Part shown: piece by piece, positions 9,701 to 16,412 of the stretch
Layout of the letters: each line of letters begins with the position of its first letter
How positions within the stretch are numbered: the first letter of the stretch is position 1
Made by a program: the position numbers and the translations under genes
Notes under the pieces: generated by a model
The model's input: only the letters and a program-made list of their open reading frames with translations
Database searches by the model: none
Told to the model about the DNA's origin: nothing
Assembly (NCBI GenBank): GCA_905196835.1
Contig: CAJJWN010000020.1
Span: 1-58,893 of the forward strand
DNA: 58,893 nt
Direction of reading: 5' to 3'
Source: an uncultured Prevotella sp.
GTDB taxonomy: Bacteria; Bacteroidota; Bacteroidia; Bacteroidales; Bacteroidaceae

Positions 9701-9971
9701 GGTCGGCATAGCCGATGTACGACACCTTGAGCTGGTCGCCGCTTTGGGCGTTGACGGTGAAGTTACCGTCAAGGTCGGTCACGGCACCGCCCTGTTTACC
9801 TACTATCTGTACTGTTACTCCAATCAAAGGCTCGCCCGTCTCATCGACAACGTGGCCCTTGACCGTCTGCTGTTGGTTGACCACAGGGCTTGCGCCGGGC
9901 GCGGCGTACAGCGGCGCGCACGGGGCGAGAAGCCCTGTAAGCAGACAGATTTTGATAAGATTACGTTTCAT
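6792..9971 (-). CDS. susC: SusC/RagA-family TonB-dependent glycan transporter
   Basis: About 1059 residues from the Met at 9971, which begins a clear signal peptide; the frame is open for 18 more codons upstream. Residues about 35-110 form a CarboxypepD_reg-like domain (VKGHVVDETGEPLIGVTV). The TonB plug follows (DELVVVGFGVQKKESLTGAV, then GVMITRSSS and SINFLKDGSAAIYGSRAAGGVVLITTK split across it), and then a long beta-barrel ending in FTRNFTFGLNLTF with the expected terminal aromatic residue. It imports oligosaccharides into the periplasm with TonB energy together with SusD. It follows the ECF sigma gene by about 50 bases, so the two are probably co-transcribed. Confidence 0.95.
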   Translation of the reverse strand: MKRNLIKICLLTGLLAPCAPLYAAPGASPVVNQQQTVKGHVVDETGEPLIGVTVQIVGKQGGAVTDLDGNFTVNAQSGDQLKVSYIGYADQTVTVSGPTVTIQMKAEDTALDELVVVGFGVQKKESLTGAVTVVDSKAFENKGGLSSPLQALQGQVPGVMITRSSSAPGDESWSMSLRGASSMNSTEPLIVIDGVAYNSVNDMRLLNPDDIESINFLKDGSAAIYGSRAAGGVVLITTKKGQSGKLRVEYSGSATLKTVGLMPELMNIDQWATGVRQAITNDGFTTNGWQNWWAYTLLAQQYKGHYIDKATQPDPFGGSAFGDTADFVFDDTTDWLGTLFGSSWSTNQSLSLSGGNDKMSYRISGSFLYDGSPLKYGKNNNRRFNLRFNNTYKFNKIFTLESSIAYSRQEQVAPTQIGAALTTNLPMPGLPLQTLDGKPYAWGTWGSPLAKIQQGGDNKLSVTSVNISETLRAKLTDWLDASVNIGYNSSDARRRTVQNAITYYNYTGTTEIMSDPTQEESYFKQTSTRTDFYSFSGYVNAHKTFWDKHNTSLMLGVQYELKDMEGFGAQYSDIIDGIDIINGNGTLTLASTDGTTNYRNAILSYFGRLNYDFDGKYLLEFNGRYDGSSKFLPENRWDLFWGVSAGWRINQESWLRDVKWLSNLKLRASYAEMGSQSGIDNYDGYQFYDLKTNSGAYVGSGLLNYIATNGKFASTTRQWERIKNYNIALDFGFFDNHLTGTVEAFMKKNDNMLVAITYPAILGDAAPTANTGKFKDWGFEASINYSFKVGQVDAHVGGDITFARNELTDYGGTSVMSSGYTSTQQGYPLNSIFGLRYGGKIQNEEMLEAYLAKYYPNNGIGMPNNLRVGDNMFCDENGDGRLDYKDYIYLGSDSPEISYSFNFGAEWKGIDVNVVFQGSGNRFVYRGINNWTVPFRNMYQNFTTSCFGNTWSVDNPNAYYAPYTLDSNIISYNYQASSLTAQDARYIRLKNITVGYNLPKSLLQKIGFIESARIYFTGEDLWESTKISDGWDPEAKRDASGVQRYPFTRNFTFGLNLTF

Positions 9972-10024
9972 AGATACTACTATTAAAACTTGATTAAATT
10001 GATTTAGGCTTGTAATTCTCTTCA

Positions 10025-10543
10025 TTATACGATGCCGCGCAGCTGCCTCTTCATCTCCTTTGTAGACAGGTAGATGTGCGTCTCCACCGTGCGGCGGCTG
10101 ATGTCGAGGCGCAGGGCGATTTCCTTGGCCGACAAGTCCTCGTGCCGGTACATCTCATATACACGGGCGCGCTTGGCTGCCATGCGGCCCAGCACGGCGC
10201 GCTCGCGGCGCAGGGCCTCGTCCACCTCGAGCCGTCTTGCCACGGAATGCGTGTCATACCGCGACACGGTGCAGGCCAACTGCTTCATGCTCTGGCGCAC
10301 GAAAGCCTTGTGGCGCGCGTCGTCGATGACCGCCCGCCGCGCCATGACGAACAGCAGAGCCTCCGCCGTGGCCTCGGTGACAACGCCCAAGGACAGCATC
10401 TTGACAAAAAGCTCCTGCGCCATGTCCTCCGCGTCCATAGTGTCGTGGGTGTAGCCTGTCAGGTATGCCAGCAGCTTTGCGTAACACCTCTTATATATAG
10501 AGGCTACTACGTCGTGGTTGTTGCATTTTGACTGTTGTTCCAT
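10025..10543 (-). CDS. ECF-type RNA polymerase sigma factor
   Basis: 172 residues. Region 2 is visible at about 15-55 (LLAYLTGYTHDTMDAEDMAQELFVKML), and region 4 at about 125-168 (LSAKEIALRLDISRRTVETHIYLSTKEMKRQL) is a helix-turn-helix that reads the -35 element. Such sigma factors switch on adjacent susC/susD operons when their glycan is present, normally through a FecR-type anti-sigma and a signalling extension on SusC. No anti-sigma gene is present between it and susC, which is unusual. Its own promoter carries a 14-bp palindrome. Confidence 0.88.
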   Translation of the reverse strand: MEQQSKCNNHDVVASIYKRCYAKLLAYLTGYTHDTMDAEDMAQELFVKMLSLGVVTEATAEALLFVMARRAVIDDARHKAFVRQSMKQLACTVSRYDTHSVARRLEVDEALRRERAVLGRMAAKRARVYEMYRHEDLSAKEIALRLDISRRTVETHIYLSTKEMKRQLRGIV

Positions 10544-10580
10544 TTACGGTAAAGTTTTCATGGTGAATTGTCTTCGGAGG

Positions 10581-10612
10581 CAAAGGTATTGCGAAAATTG
10601 ACATATGTCAAA
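10581..10612 (-). promoter_or_regulatory. Bacteroidetes promoter with overlapping palindrome
   Basis: On the minus strand there is TTTG (10609-10612), a 20-base spacer and TACCTTTG (10581-10588), which matches the Bacteroidetes -33/-7 consensus. The perfect palindrome TTGACATATGTCAA (10598-10611) overlaps the -33 box and is well placed for an activator or repressor dimer. It would drive the ECF-susC-susD operon. Confidence 0.75.
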
Positions 10613-10875
10613 TGATTTGCAGGCGCATTCAGCCAACTGTTTTAGACACCGACTTAAAACGCCGTAAGTCATTAAGCATCAACGACATGCACTGTGTACA
10701 GCTAAATTAGACAGACCGAAAAAGAAACATTTTTTAAGCGATTTGAGAGCTGTTGGAAGGGCGTATCAGGCAAACGCGCGCGGCAATGGCGGCAAGGCGG
10801 CGGGCTGCATAAACTGAAACGTAACCTATAAAGGCATAAGTGAAAAACCGACAGGCCGCCTGACGATTTGCAATT

Positions 10876-10955
10876 GACGGCCTTTCAGCGTGCAAAAGGC
10901 CGTCTTTCAGACGGCAAAAGGTGGCCTTTCGCAATGCGAAAGGCCACCTTTTGCA
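10876..10955. repeat. GGCC-type palindromic repeat array 3
   Basis: Four units alternating AAAGGCCGTCTTT and AAAGGTGGCCTTT forms, between the ECF promoter and the regulator gene. The 10613-11217 gap also holds the inverted-repeat element at 11036-11151; no gene is seen in it. Confidence 0.8.
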
Positions 10956-11035
10956 AGACCGCCTGCGGCAGACTTTCTGAAGAGTAGATATAAAGCATAG
11001 GGGCAACGAGCGTGAACACATATAAGGGCACACCC

Positions 11036-11151
11036 TTTGTAGGGACATAATTCATTATGTCCGCACGCCGCAGAGAGGCGTATTATACAAGTAAAATTGC
11101 CAAAAACGTTCTTTCAGAACGTGCGGACATAATGAATTATGTCCCTACAAA
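11036..11151. mobile_element. MITE-like element with 31-bp perfect terminal inverted repeats
   Basis: The left end 11036-11066 is the exact reverse complement of the right end 11121-11151 (TTTGTAGGGACATAAT... inward). The total length is 116 bp with no coding capacity. Each arm contains a near-palindrome (GGACATAATTCATTATGTCC), so alternative folds exist. No clear target-site duplication is visible at the edges. Confidence 0.7.
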
Positions 11152-11217
11152 AGACAGCTCCGAATGTTATTGAAAAAACATTCCTTATGCCAAACCCGCG
11201 TTAAACCGGTTGCCAAG

Positions 11218-11648
11218 TCATATCCTCACGCCCTTCTTTTTAAGATACTCGGTGGGCGTCATGCCCTCGAACTTGCGGAACGACGAGAAGAAGGTGGACT
11301 TCTTGAAGCCGCACTTCTCGCTCAGGGCGGTGAGCGTATAGCGGTCATACTCGCCCTCGGCGACGAGCCGCTTGAACTCGTCTATGCGGTAACGGTTGAT
11401 GAAGTCGTAGTAGTTTTCGTTGAGATAAAGGTTGAACACCTGCGACAACTTGCTGGCCGAGACGTCCAGTCGGTCGGCCACCTCGCTCATCTTCAGCTCA
11501 GGGTTGGTGTACATCTTGTTCATCTCGAGCAGCCCCTTCATGCGGCGCACTATGCGCTCACACTCCTCTTCGTCTATTTTCACGCGCCCGTACTTGTGCG
11601 CATCGCCCTTGTCAGGCTGGCCGGGAAGGCCGGAATTTACCCCCCCCC
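11218..11648 (-). pseudogene. AraC-type DNA-binding part of the propeller regulator, out of frame
   Basis: This frame continues the sensor protein after the G run: it reads ...GGVNSGLPGQPDKGDAHKYG and then a 100-residue AraC/HTH_18 domain with two helix-turn-helices (LKMSEVADRLDVSASKLSQVF and LTALSEKCGFKKSTFFSSF), ending in FRKFEGMTPTEYLKKKGVRI. With 8 instead of 9 G in the tract the two parts join into one protein of about 946 residues counted from the Met at 14059. The fragment has no credible start of its own. So it is either a real phase-off state, a disabled gene or a base-count error. Confidence 0.75.
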
Positions 11649-14059
11649 GGCGCGATTTTGGCCGCTGCTTCGCCTGTCGCCGCAACGCCGCCAACGGCCT
11701 GTTGTGCGGCATTTAAGCGCGCCCTGCGCCGCCTGCGGTACAGCCTTGCGGCAAGCCAGACCGCCGCCGCGAGTAGCAACAGCTCCATTACGGCCGCCCA
11801 CGAGGGCATCACCTTTATATTATACGTCTTCATCGTGGCCGCCATCCCGGCCAGCCTCACCTGCAATGTGTGGCTGCCGAGCGAGAGACCGGCAAGGCGT
11901 ATGTCGTCGCCCGACTTCACCATAAGCCACTCTCCCTCACCGTCCAAGCGGTACTCGTACATCCGTCCGTAGTGGCGCGAATAGTCGTTCAGGCACGGCT
12001 TCATGGCAAGTTCGGCCGAAACGACGTTCCACGGCAGCGTAATGTCGGCCCCGGAGTTGAGCCGCATCTCGCCGCCGCTGCCCACGGGCACGCCGTCAAC
12101 GGCCACGTCGAACAGCGACACGCTGTAGGCCGAACTACCCCGCCAGCGGCGAAAGTCCTTCAGACTGGCGTACATCAGCCCGTTCGACGTGCCCACATAG
12201 ATGGTGTCCTTGCCGTCGAACATGACCTTGCCCAGCACCAACTGGCACCTGAAGCCCTCGCCGTAGCCGAAGTGGAAGAGGTTTTTCTTCTTGTAATCGT
12301 AGCAGAACAGCCCATCGTCGGTCACTATCCAGTAGTTGCCCGTAAGGTCGTCGAGGAACGACACCTTGCCCAGACGCGCCACGTAAGGCGGCAGCTCCAG
12401 CTCGCCGAAGCGGCGCAGCTGCCAGTCTGAATAGTAGACGGTAGCCGTGGTGTTGAAGAAATACAGTCCACCGTGTCCCCCGCGTATTTCGCGTATGTTC
12501 TCGCGGTTGAAGAAACCCGATGGGAAGTTGGCCTTCTCGAACAGTCCCGATCCAGAGGTGTACAGGCAGAGGCCGCCCGGCCCGCCCAGCCATCCCGACC
12601 CGTTGTCGAGGAAGCAGGCCGAAGACACGGTGTTGCTCACTATGCGCGAGTTGTCCTCGGTGTACCGGGTGATGCGGTCTTGGCTGTCAATGACGAACGC
12701 GCCCTCGCTCGTTCCTATCCACAGGCGGTTCTCCTTGTCGTTCACCAGCAGCACGCCGATGGTGGTGTTTGCCAGCAACGGCTCGCCGGGTATGTCCTCC
12801 ACGGCCATCGTGGCGGCATTGACGCGGTGCAGTCCGGCGTCATACGAGCCTGCGTAATAGTAGCCGTTGAAGTAAGCCAGGGTCGATACGATGTGCGCGC
12901 CGCCCATCTCCTCGGGCGCGAAGCGGTGCACGCGGCCGGTGCCCTCGTCGGCTATGTACAGGCCGTCGGCGGTGCCTATAACCTTGTGCCGCCCCCTTAC
13001 GAGCACGCTGCGCACGTCGATGCCCTCGGTGGTGAAGCCGCCCGTGGCGTAGGTCTTGAACAGGTCGCCGCTATGATAGGTGTAAGCCATGCCGTAACGG
13101 TAGAAACCAAACCAGTTTACGCCGTTCTTATCCTGCATGAAACAGTACACGGCGTCGGTAGGCAGGCGGTGGCGCTTGTCGCCGTCGGTGTCAAAGCGCT
13201 CAATCACCTGCCCCGTCTTTCCGTCTATGAGGAATGCTCCCGTGCCGTCGCAGCTCACGGTAAGGTGGCCGCCCGGCGCGTTGTATATGGCCGTGACGAT
13301 GTTGCCCACGCCGGGCACGGGCGTGATAGTGTTGGTCTTCGGCGTGAAGATGTACAGCCCGTTGTTCTTTGTGCCGATGAAGAAGCGGCCGCCGCTCGCG
13401 GCCATGTGCGACAGTGCGGCCCGGCGCGGCAGCATCTTTTGCAGGTTGTAGCTCTTTACGCGGCCCGTCTTCATGTCGTAACGGTTGAGGGCGTAGCGGC
13501 TGATGAACCACACCGCGCCGTCCGCGCCCAGCCTGATGTCGCGCACACCGTTCTCTATTCCGAGCGGAGTAGAGCCTACGGTGAGCGTCCTCACCTGGTC
13601 GCCACGGCACACGTGCAGGCCCTCGCGGTTGCCTACGAAGAGCACGCCGCCGGCATGGAGCAGTGTCTCGGCGTTGCTTATGGACGGCAGCACGCGGCTG
13701 AAGCCGTCCTCGCCAGCCTTCATGCGGTATACGCCCTGCCTCGTGGCGGCGTATATGGCGTGGCCCTTGTGTATGGCTATGTCGTATGTATAGTTGCGGC
13801 GGTTGTCGTCGGTGGGAATGTCGAAGACCGTTATTTTCTGCCCGTTGTACAGGCATATGCCGTCGTTTGTGGCAATCCATATCCGCCCTTCGGCGTCAGG
13901 CGTTATCTTTGACACAGTCTCGCCGGACAGCCCGTCCTCCCTGCCTATATACTCCATCACCTCTCCGCTGTATATGTCGGCCGACATACGCAGTGGCGGA
14001 AGTAAACAAAGCATGAGCAGCAGGACGGCAAGCCGCGATGAGACCATAAATGTTTTCAT
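11612..14059 (-). CDS. Membrane propeller sensor part of a PUL regulator, frameshifted before its AraC domain
   Basis: About 815 residues from the Met at 14059, the start of a signal peptide or first membrane helix. Residues to about 690 hold Reg_prop two-component propeller repeats (GLSGETVSKITPDAEGRIWIATNDGI and similar), followed by a Y_Y_Y domain (YEYRLDGEGEWL) and a membrane helix near 755-780, then RRRRRAR. The periplasmic part would sense an oligosaccharide. Unlike hybrid two-component systems there is no histidine kinase or receiver: the sensor would join an AraC domain directly. The frame runs into a 9-G tract (11640-11648) and stops soon after. Confidence 0.8.
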   Translation of the reverse strand: MKTFMVSSRLAVLLLMLCLLPPLRMSADIYSGEVMEYIGREDGLSGETVSKITPDAEGRIWIATNDGICLYNGQKITVFDIPTDDNRRNYTYDIAIHKGHAIYAATRQGVYRMKAGEDGFSRVLPSISNAETLLHAGGVLFVGNREGLHVCRGDQVRTLTVGSTPLGIENGVRDIRLGADGAVWFISRYALNRYDMKTGRVKSYNLQKMLPRRAALSHMAASGGRFFIGTKNNGLYIFTPKTNTITPVPGVGNIVTAIYNAPGGHLTVSCDGTGAFLIDGKTGQVIERFDTDGDKRHRLPTDAVYCFMQDKNGVNWFGFYRYGMAYTYHSGDLFKTYATGGFTTEGIDVRSVLVRGRHKVIGTADGLYIADEGTGRVHRFAPEEMGGAHIVSTLAYFNGYYYAGSYDAGLHRVNAATMAVEDIPGEPLLANTTIGVLLVNDKENRLWIGTSEGAFVIDSQDRITRYTEDNSRIVSNTVSSACFLDNGSGWLGGPGGLCLYTSGSGLFEKANFPSGFFNRENIREIRGGHGGLYFFNTTATVYYSDWQLRRFGELELPPYVARLGKVSFLDDLTGNYWIVTDDGLFCYDYKKKNLFHFGYGEGFRCQLVLGKVMFDGKDTIYVGTSNGLMYASLKDFRRWRGSSAYSVSLFDVAVDGVPVGSGGEMRLNSGADITLPWNVVSAELAMKPCLNDYSRHYGRMYEYRLDGEGEWLMVKSGDDIRLAGLSLGSHTLQVRLAGMAATMKTYNIKVMPSWAAVMELLLLAAAVWLAARLYRRRRRARLNAAQQAVGGVAATGEAAAKIAPGGGKFRPSRPA
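11640..11648 (-). other. Nine-base G homopolymer at a frame break
   Basis: On the coding strand the regulator gene reads CCG then nine G then TAAATT. With nine G the sensor frame terminates at 11612; removing one G joins it to the AraC frame without a gap. The tract is a candidate slipped-strand switch. Confidence 0.8.
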
Positions 14060-14192
14060 ACGTAGCAAAAATACAAAAATATTGTGAAAATATAATGTTT
14101 CCATCAGGAAAAAAGATTAAAAAACGCATGAATCGCGCATAACGGCACGCCGCTTTGCCACCCCTTGCGCAACGCCCATGCGTAAAGGGGTT

Positions 14193-14276
14193 TGCAAAAG
14201 GCCGTCTTTCACAATGCGAAAGACGGCCTTTTAGACGGTAAAAGGTGGCCTTTCGCAATGCAAAAGGCCACCTTTC
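14193..14276. repeat. GGCC-type palindromic repeat array 4
   Basis: Four alternating units (AAAGGCCGTCTTT, AAAGACGGCCTTT, AAAGGTGGCCTTT, AAAGGCCACCTTT) in the gap between GH97 and the regulator gene. Confidence 0.8.
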
Positions 14277-14292
14277 AGGAAACCGCTTTGTT

Positions 14293-14431
14293 CTGTCGGA
14301 TTTGCAATCCGACAGTTTCTAAGTGCGGATTTGCAATCCGCCCATGCAAAAGCGGTCGTTAAAAGGCCGCCAACATCAAGCGGATTGCAAATCCTTATAT
14401 TACTTTCCGGCGGATTGCAATTCCACCGGAA
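14293..14431. repeat. Cluster of GGATTTGCAATCC-type palindromes
   Basis: Four palindromic copies: 14293-14315 (perfect 10-bp arms), 14325-14341, 14380-14394 and 14405-14431. They share the centre GGATTTGCAATCC or GGATTGCAAATCC with the copy at 399-429. They lie just downstream of the GH97 stop codon. Confidence 0.75.
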
Positions 14432-14445
14432 CATAACATGCACAG

Positions 14446-16359
14446 TCATTCCGCAGGCACGAAGCGCAGGGCCGCGCCGCCCGAAGGCTGCAAGCGCAGC
14501 TGCAAGGGCTTGCCGCCGCGCACGGTCTTCAGCACCGTGCGGACGTTGGTGCGCGTCTTCATGGACGGGTCGTCAGTGTAAATTTCAACCTTATACTTCT
14601 TGCCTTTTTCAGTGAACAGCGACGTGTCGAGCGTCAGTTCGCGTCCGTCAAGACCGTTGAGCACGCCCACGTACCATTCCGTTCCGCTCCTCCTGGCCTG
14701 CACTATGTACTCGCCCGGCTCGCCGTCGATGGCGAGGCTCTCGTCCCATACTGTCGGGCAGTGCTTCCAGAAGTCAAGCTCAGCCTCGCCGCGGTAGGCG
14801 TCGGGCTTGTCATACCAGAACATGAACTGCAACGGACTGTAATATACCACGGCCATGGCAAGCTGGTGCGCCTTGGTGTTCTTCACCCTTCCGTTGAAGT
14901 AACACAGCGTGTAGTCGGCCGGTCCGGCCACGTAGCGCGTGAAGGGCAGCACCGTGTTGTGCCACGCGTCGGGCATCTCCTCGTTGCCGCGCACGCCCTC
15001 CTGCGTCATAAGGTTAGGGTACGTGCGGCTCCATCCCGTAGGGCGGTATTCGTCATGAATGTCTACCATCAGCCCGTAGGCGGCACATTGCTCCACGGCG
15101 CGGTGCAGCCACGTGGTCCACTGCTGGCCGCCCACCTGCACGAAGCCGAACTTCAGTCCATTCACTCCCCACTCTTTATACAGCGGCAGGATGCTGTCAA
15201 GCTGGTTATATAGTGCGCGTTGGTTTACGTAAAGCCATATTCCTATGCCCTTCGAGGCGGCGTAGGCACAGATGTCGGGCATGGAGAAGTCGCGGTTGGC
15301 CGCCACCTGCAAGGCCGACGAGCTTACCTTCATCTCCGGGCCGTACCATCCTGCGTCCAGCTCAACGTATTCCAGGCCGAACTTGGCGGCGAAGTCGATG
15401 CTGGCGCGTATGCTCTTGTCGTCCAGCTGACCCGAGCGGAACACCCGTCCGGGCCTGATGAAGGCCGTGTCTTGTATGCGGCAAGGCTCGTTGAGGTTGA
15501 GTATTAGCTGCTTGTTGTTGATTAAGTCGACAGCCCTCTCGCCCACCATCACCACGCGCCACGGCATGTCGTAGGGCGTTATGATGTCGGCGCTGTCGTA
15601 CATCGCCATTTGCAACACGTCCCGACGCTGCAACTTGAGCTTTCCACGGACAAAGTCATGCAGCCCGGCCTCGGCCAACGCCACCTTCAGGCCGTTCTCC
15701 AGCTCGAGGTAAAGCGGCCTCTCGCTCTCGTCAGTCCACGCCTCCGGCTCTAAGCTTACCCACTTATAAGGGCCTTGCGCCCACGGTTCGTGCAGGGCTT
15801 TCGCTCCCGGCGCGAAGGCGAACGACGTCAAGTCGTCGGTTATGTGCATGAAGAGTCCGTTGCTGGCTTCGGGGAAATGGTAGCGCAGGGCTATGCCTTC
15901 GTCGTAAGCGCGGACGACGATGTCGAAGAGGTATTGCCGCCTCTTGTTGTACCCGTCGGTGTCACCGCCTGCGTCGCCGCCCTTCACAAAGTGGTACACC
16001 TGCTGGCAGTAGCGGTCGCGTATGCGGCTGTTCTCGCCGTAGACGGGCGTCCACACGGTATCGACAGACGCGGTGTCGATGCCCGTCAGCCGCATGTGCT
16101 GCGTCCACAGGGCAGCCGTGTCGGTGGGAATGCCCATGGCCGACTCTACAAGGTGGTTGTCTATGCTCACCCCGAGCTGGCCGTCCGTGATGACGGGCGC
16201 GCCGTTATATTTGATTGAATAAAGTAGTTTGCCGTCCCGCTGCTCCATTGTGAACGTCAGTTTGCCGCCGGGCGAGGCCAGCGTTCCGCCCAAAACGGCT
16301 GCCTTAACGCCCGTAACGAAGGCCATGGCGAACGCCAGTAAAATGTATTTTCTCATCAT
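14446..16359 (-). CDS. Glycoside hydrolase family 97 enzyme (alpha-glucosidase/alpha-galactosidase type)
   Basis: 637 residues with a signal peptide (to about residue 20), so periplasmic or exported. The N-terminal beta-sandwich starts at LASPGGKLTFTMEQRDGKLLYSI, the TIM barrel follows (YVELDAGWYG, GIWLYVNQRALYNQL), and a C-terminal beta domain closes it. Gly405 in LKFGFVQVGG stands where retaining GH97 enzymes have their nucleophile Asp, while Glu437 in HDEYRPTG and further acidic residues after TQEG suit the inverting, SusB-like group. That implies hydrolysis of alpha-glucosidic links with inversion; this is an inference from motif positions. It lies about 50 bases after the lyase gene, so the two form an operon. 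Met2 at 16356 is an equal start. Confidence 0.88.
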   Translation of the reverse strand: MMRKYILLAFAMAFVTGVKAAVLGGTLASPGGKLTFTMEQRDGKLLYSIKYNGAPVITDGQLGVSIDNHLVESAMGIPTDTAALWTQHMRLTGIDTASVDTVWTPVYGENSRIRDRYCQQVYHFVKGGDAGGDTDGYNKRRQYLFDIVVRAYDEGIALRYHFPEASNGLFMHITDDLTSFAFAPGAKALHEPWAQGPYKWVSLEPEAWTDESERPLYLELENGLKVALAEAGLHDFVRGKLKLQRRDVLQMAMYDSADIITPYDMPWRVVMVGERAVDLINNKQLILNLNEPCRIQDTAFIRPGRVFRSGQLDDKSIRASIDFAAKFGLEYVELDAGWYGPEMKVSSSALQVAANRDFSMPDICAYAASKGIGIWLYVNQRALYNQLDSILPLYKEWGVNGLKFGFVQVGGQQWTTWLHRAVEQCAAYGLMVDIHDEYRPTGWSRTYPNLMTQEGVRGNEEMPDAWHNTVLPFTRYVAGPADYTLCYFNGRVKNTKAHQLAMAVVYYSPLQFMFWYDKPDAYRGEAELDFWKHCPTVWDESLAIDGEPGEYIVQARRSGTEWYVGVLNGLDGRELTLDTSLFTEKGKKYKVEIYTDDPSMKTRTNVRTVLKTVRGGKPLQLRLQPSGGAALRFVPAE

Positions 16360-16412
16360 ATCGCTTGTTTACTTGTCACTCGTCTACTTGTCACTGACTG
16401 CTCGTCTGCTCG

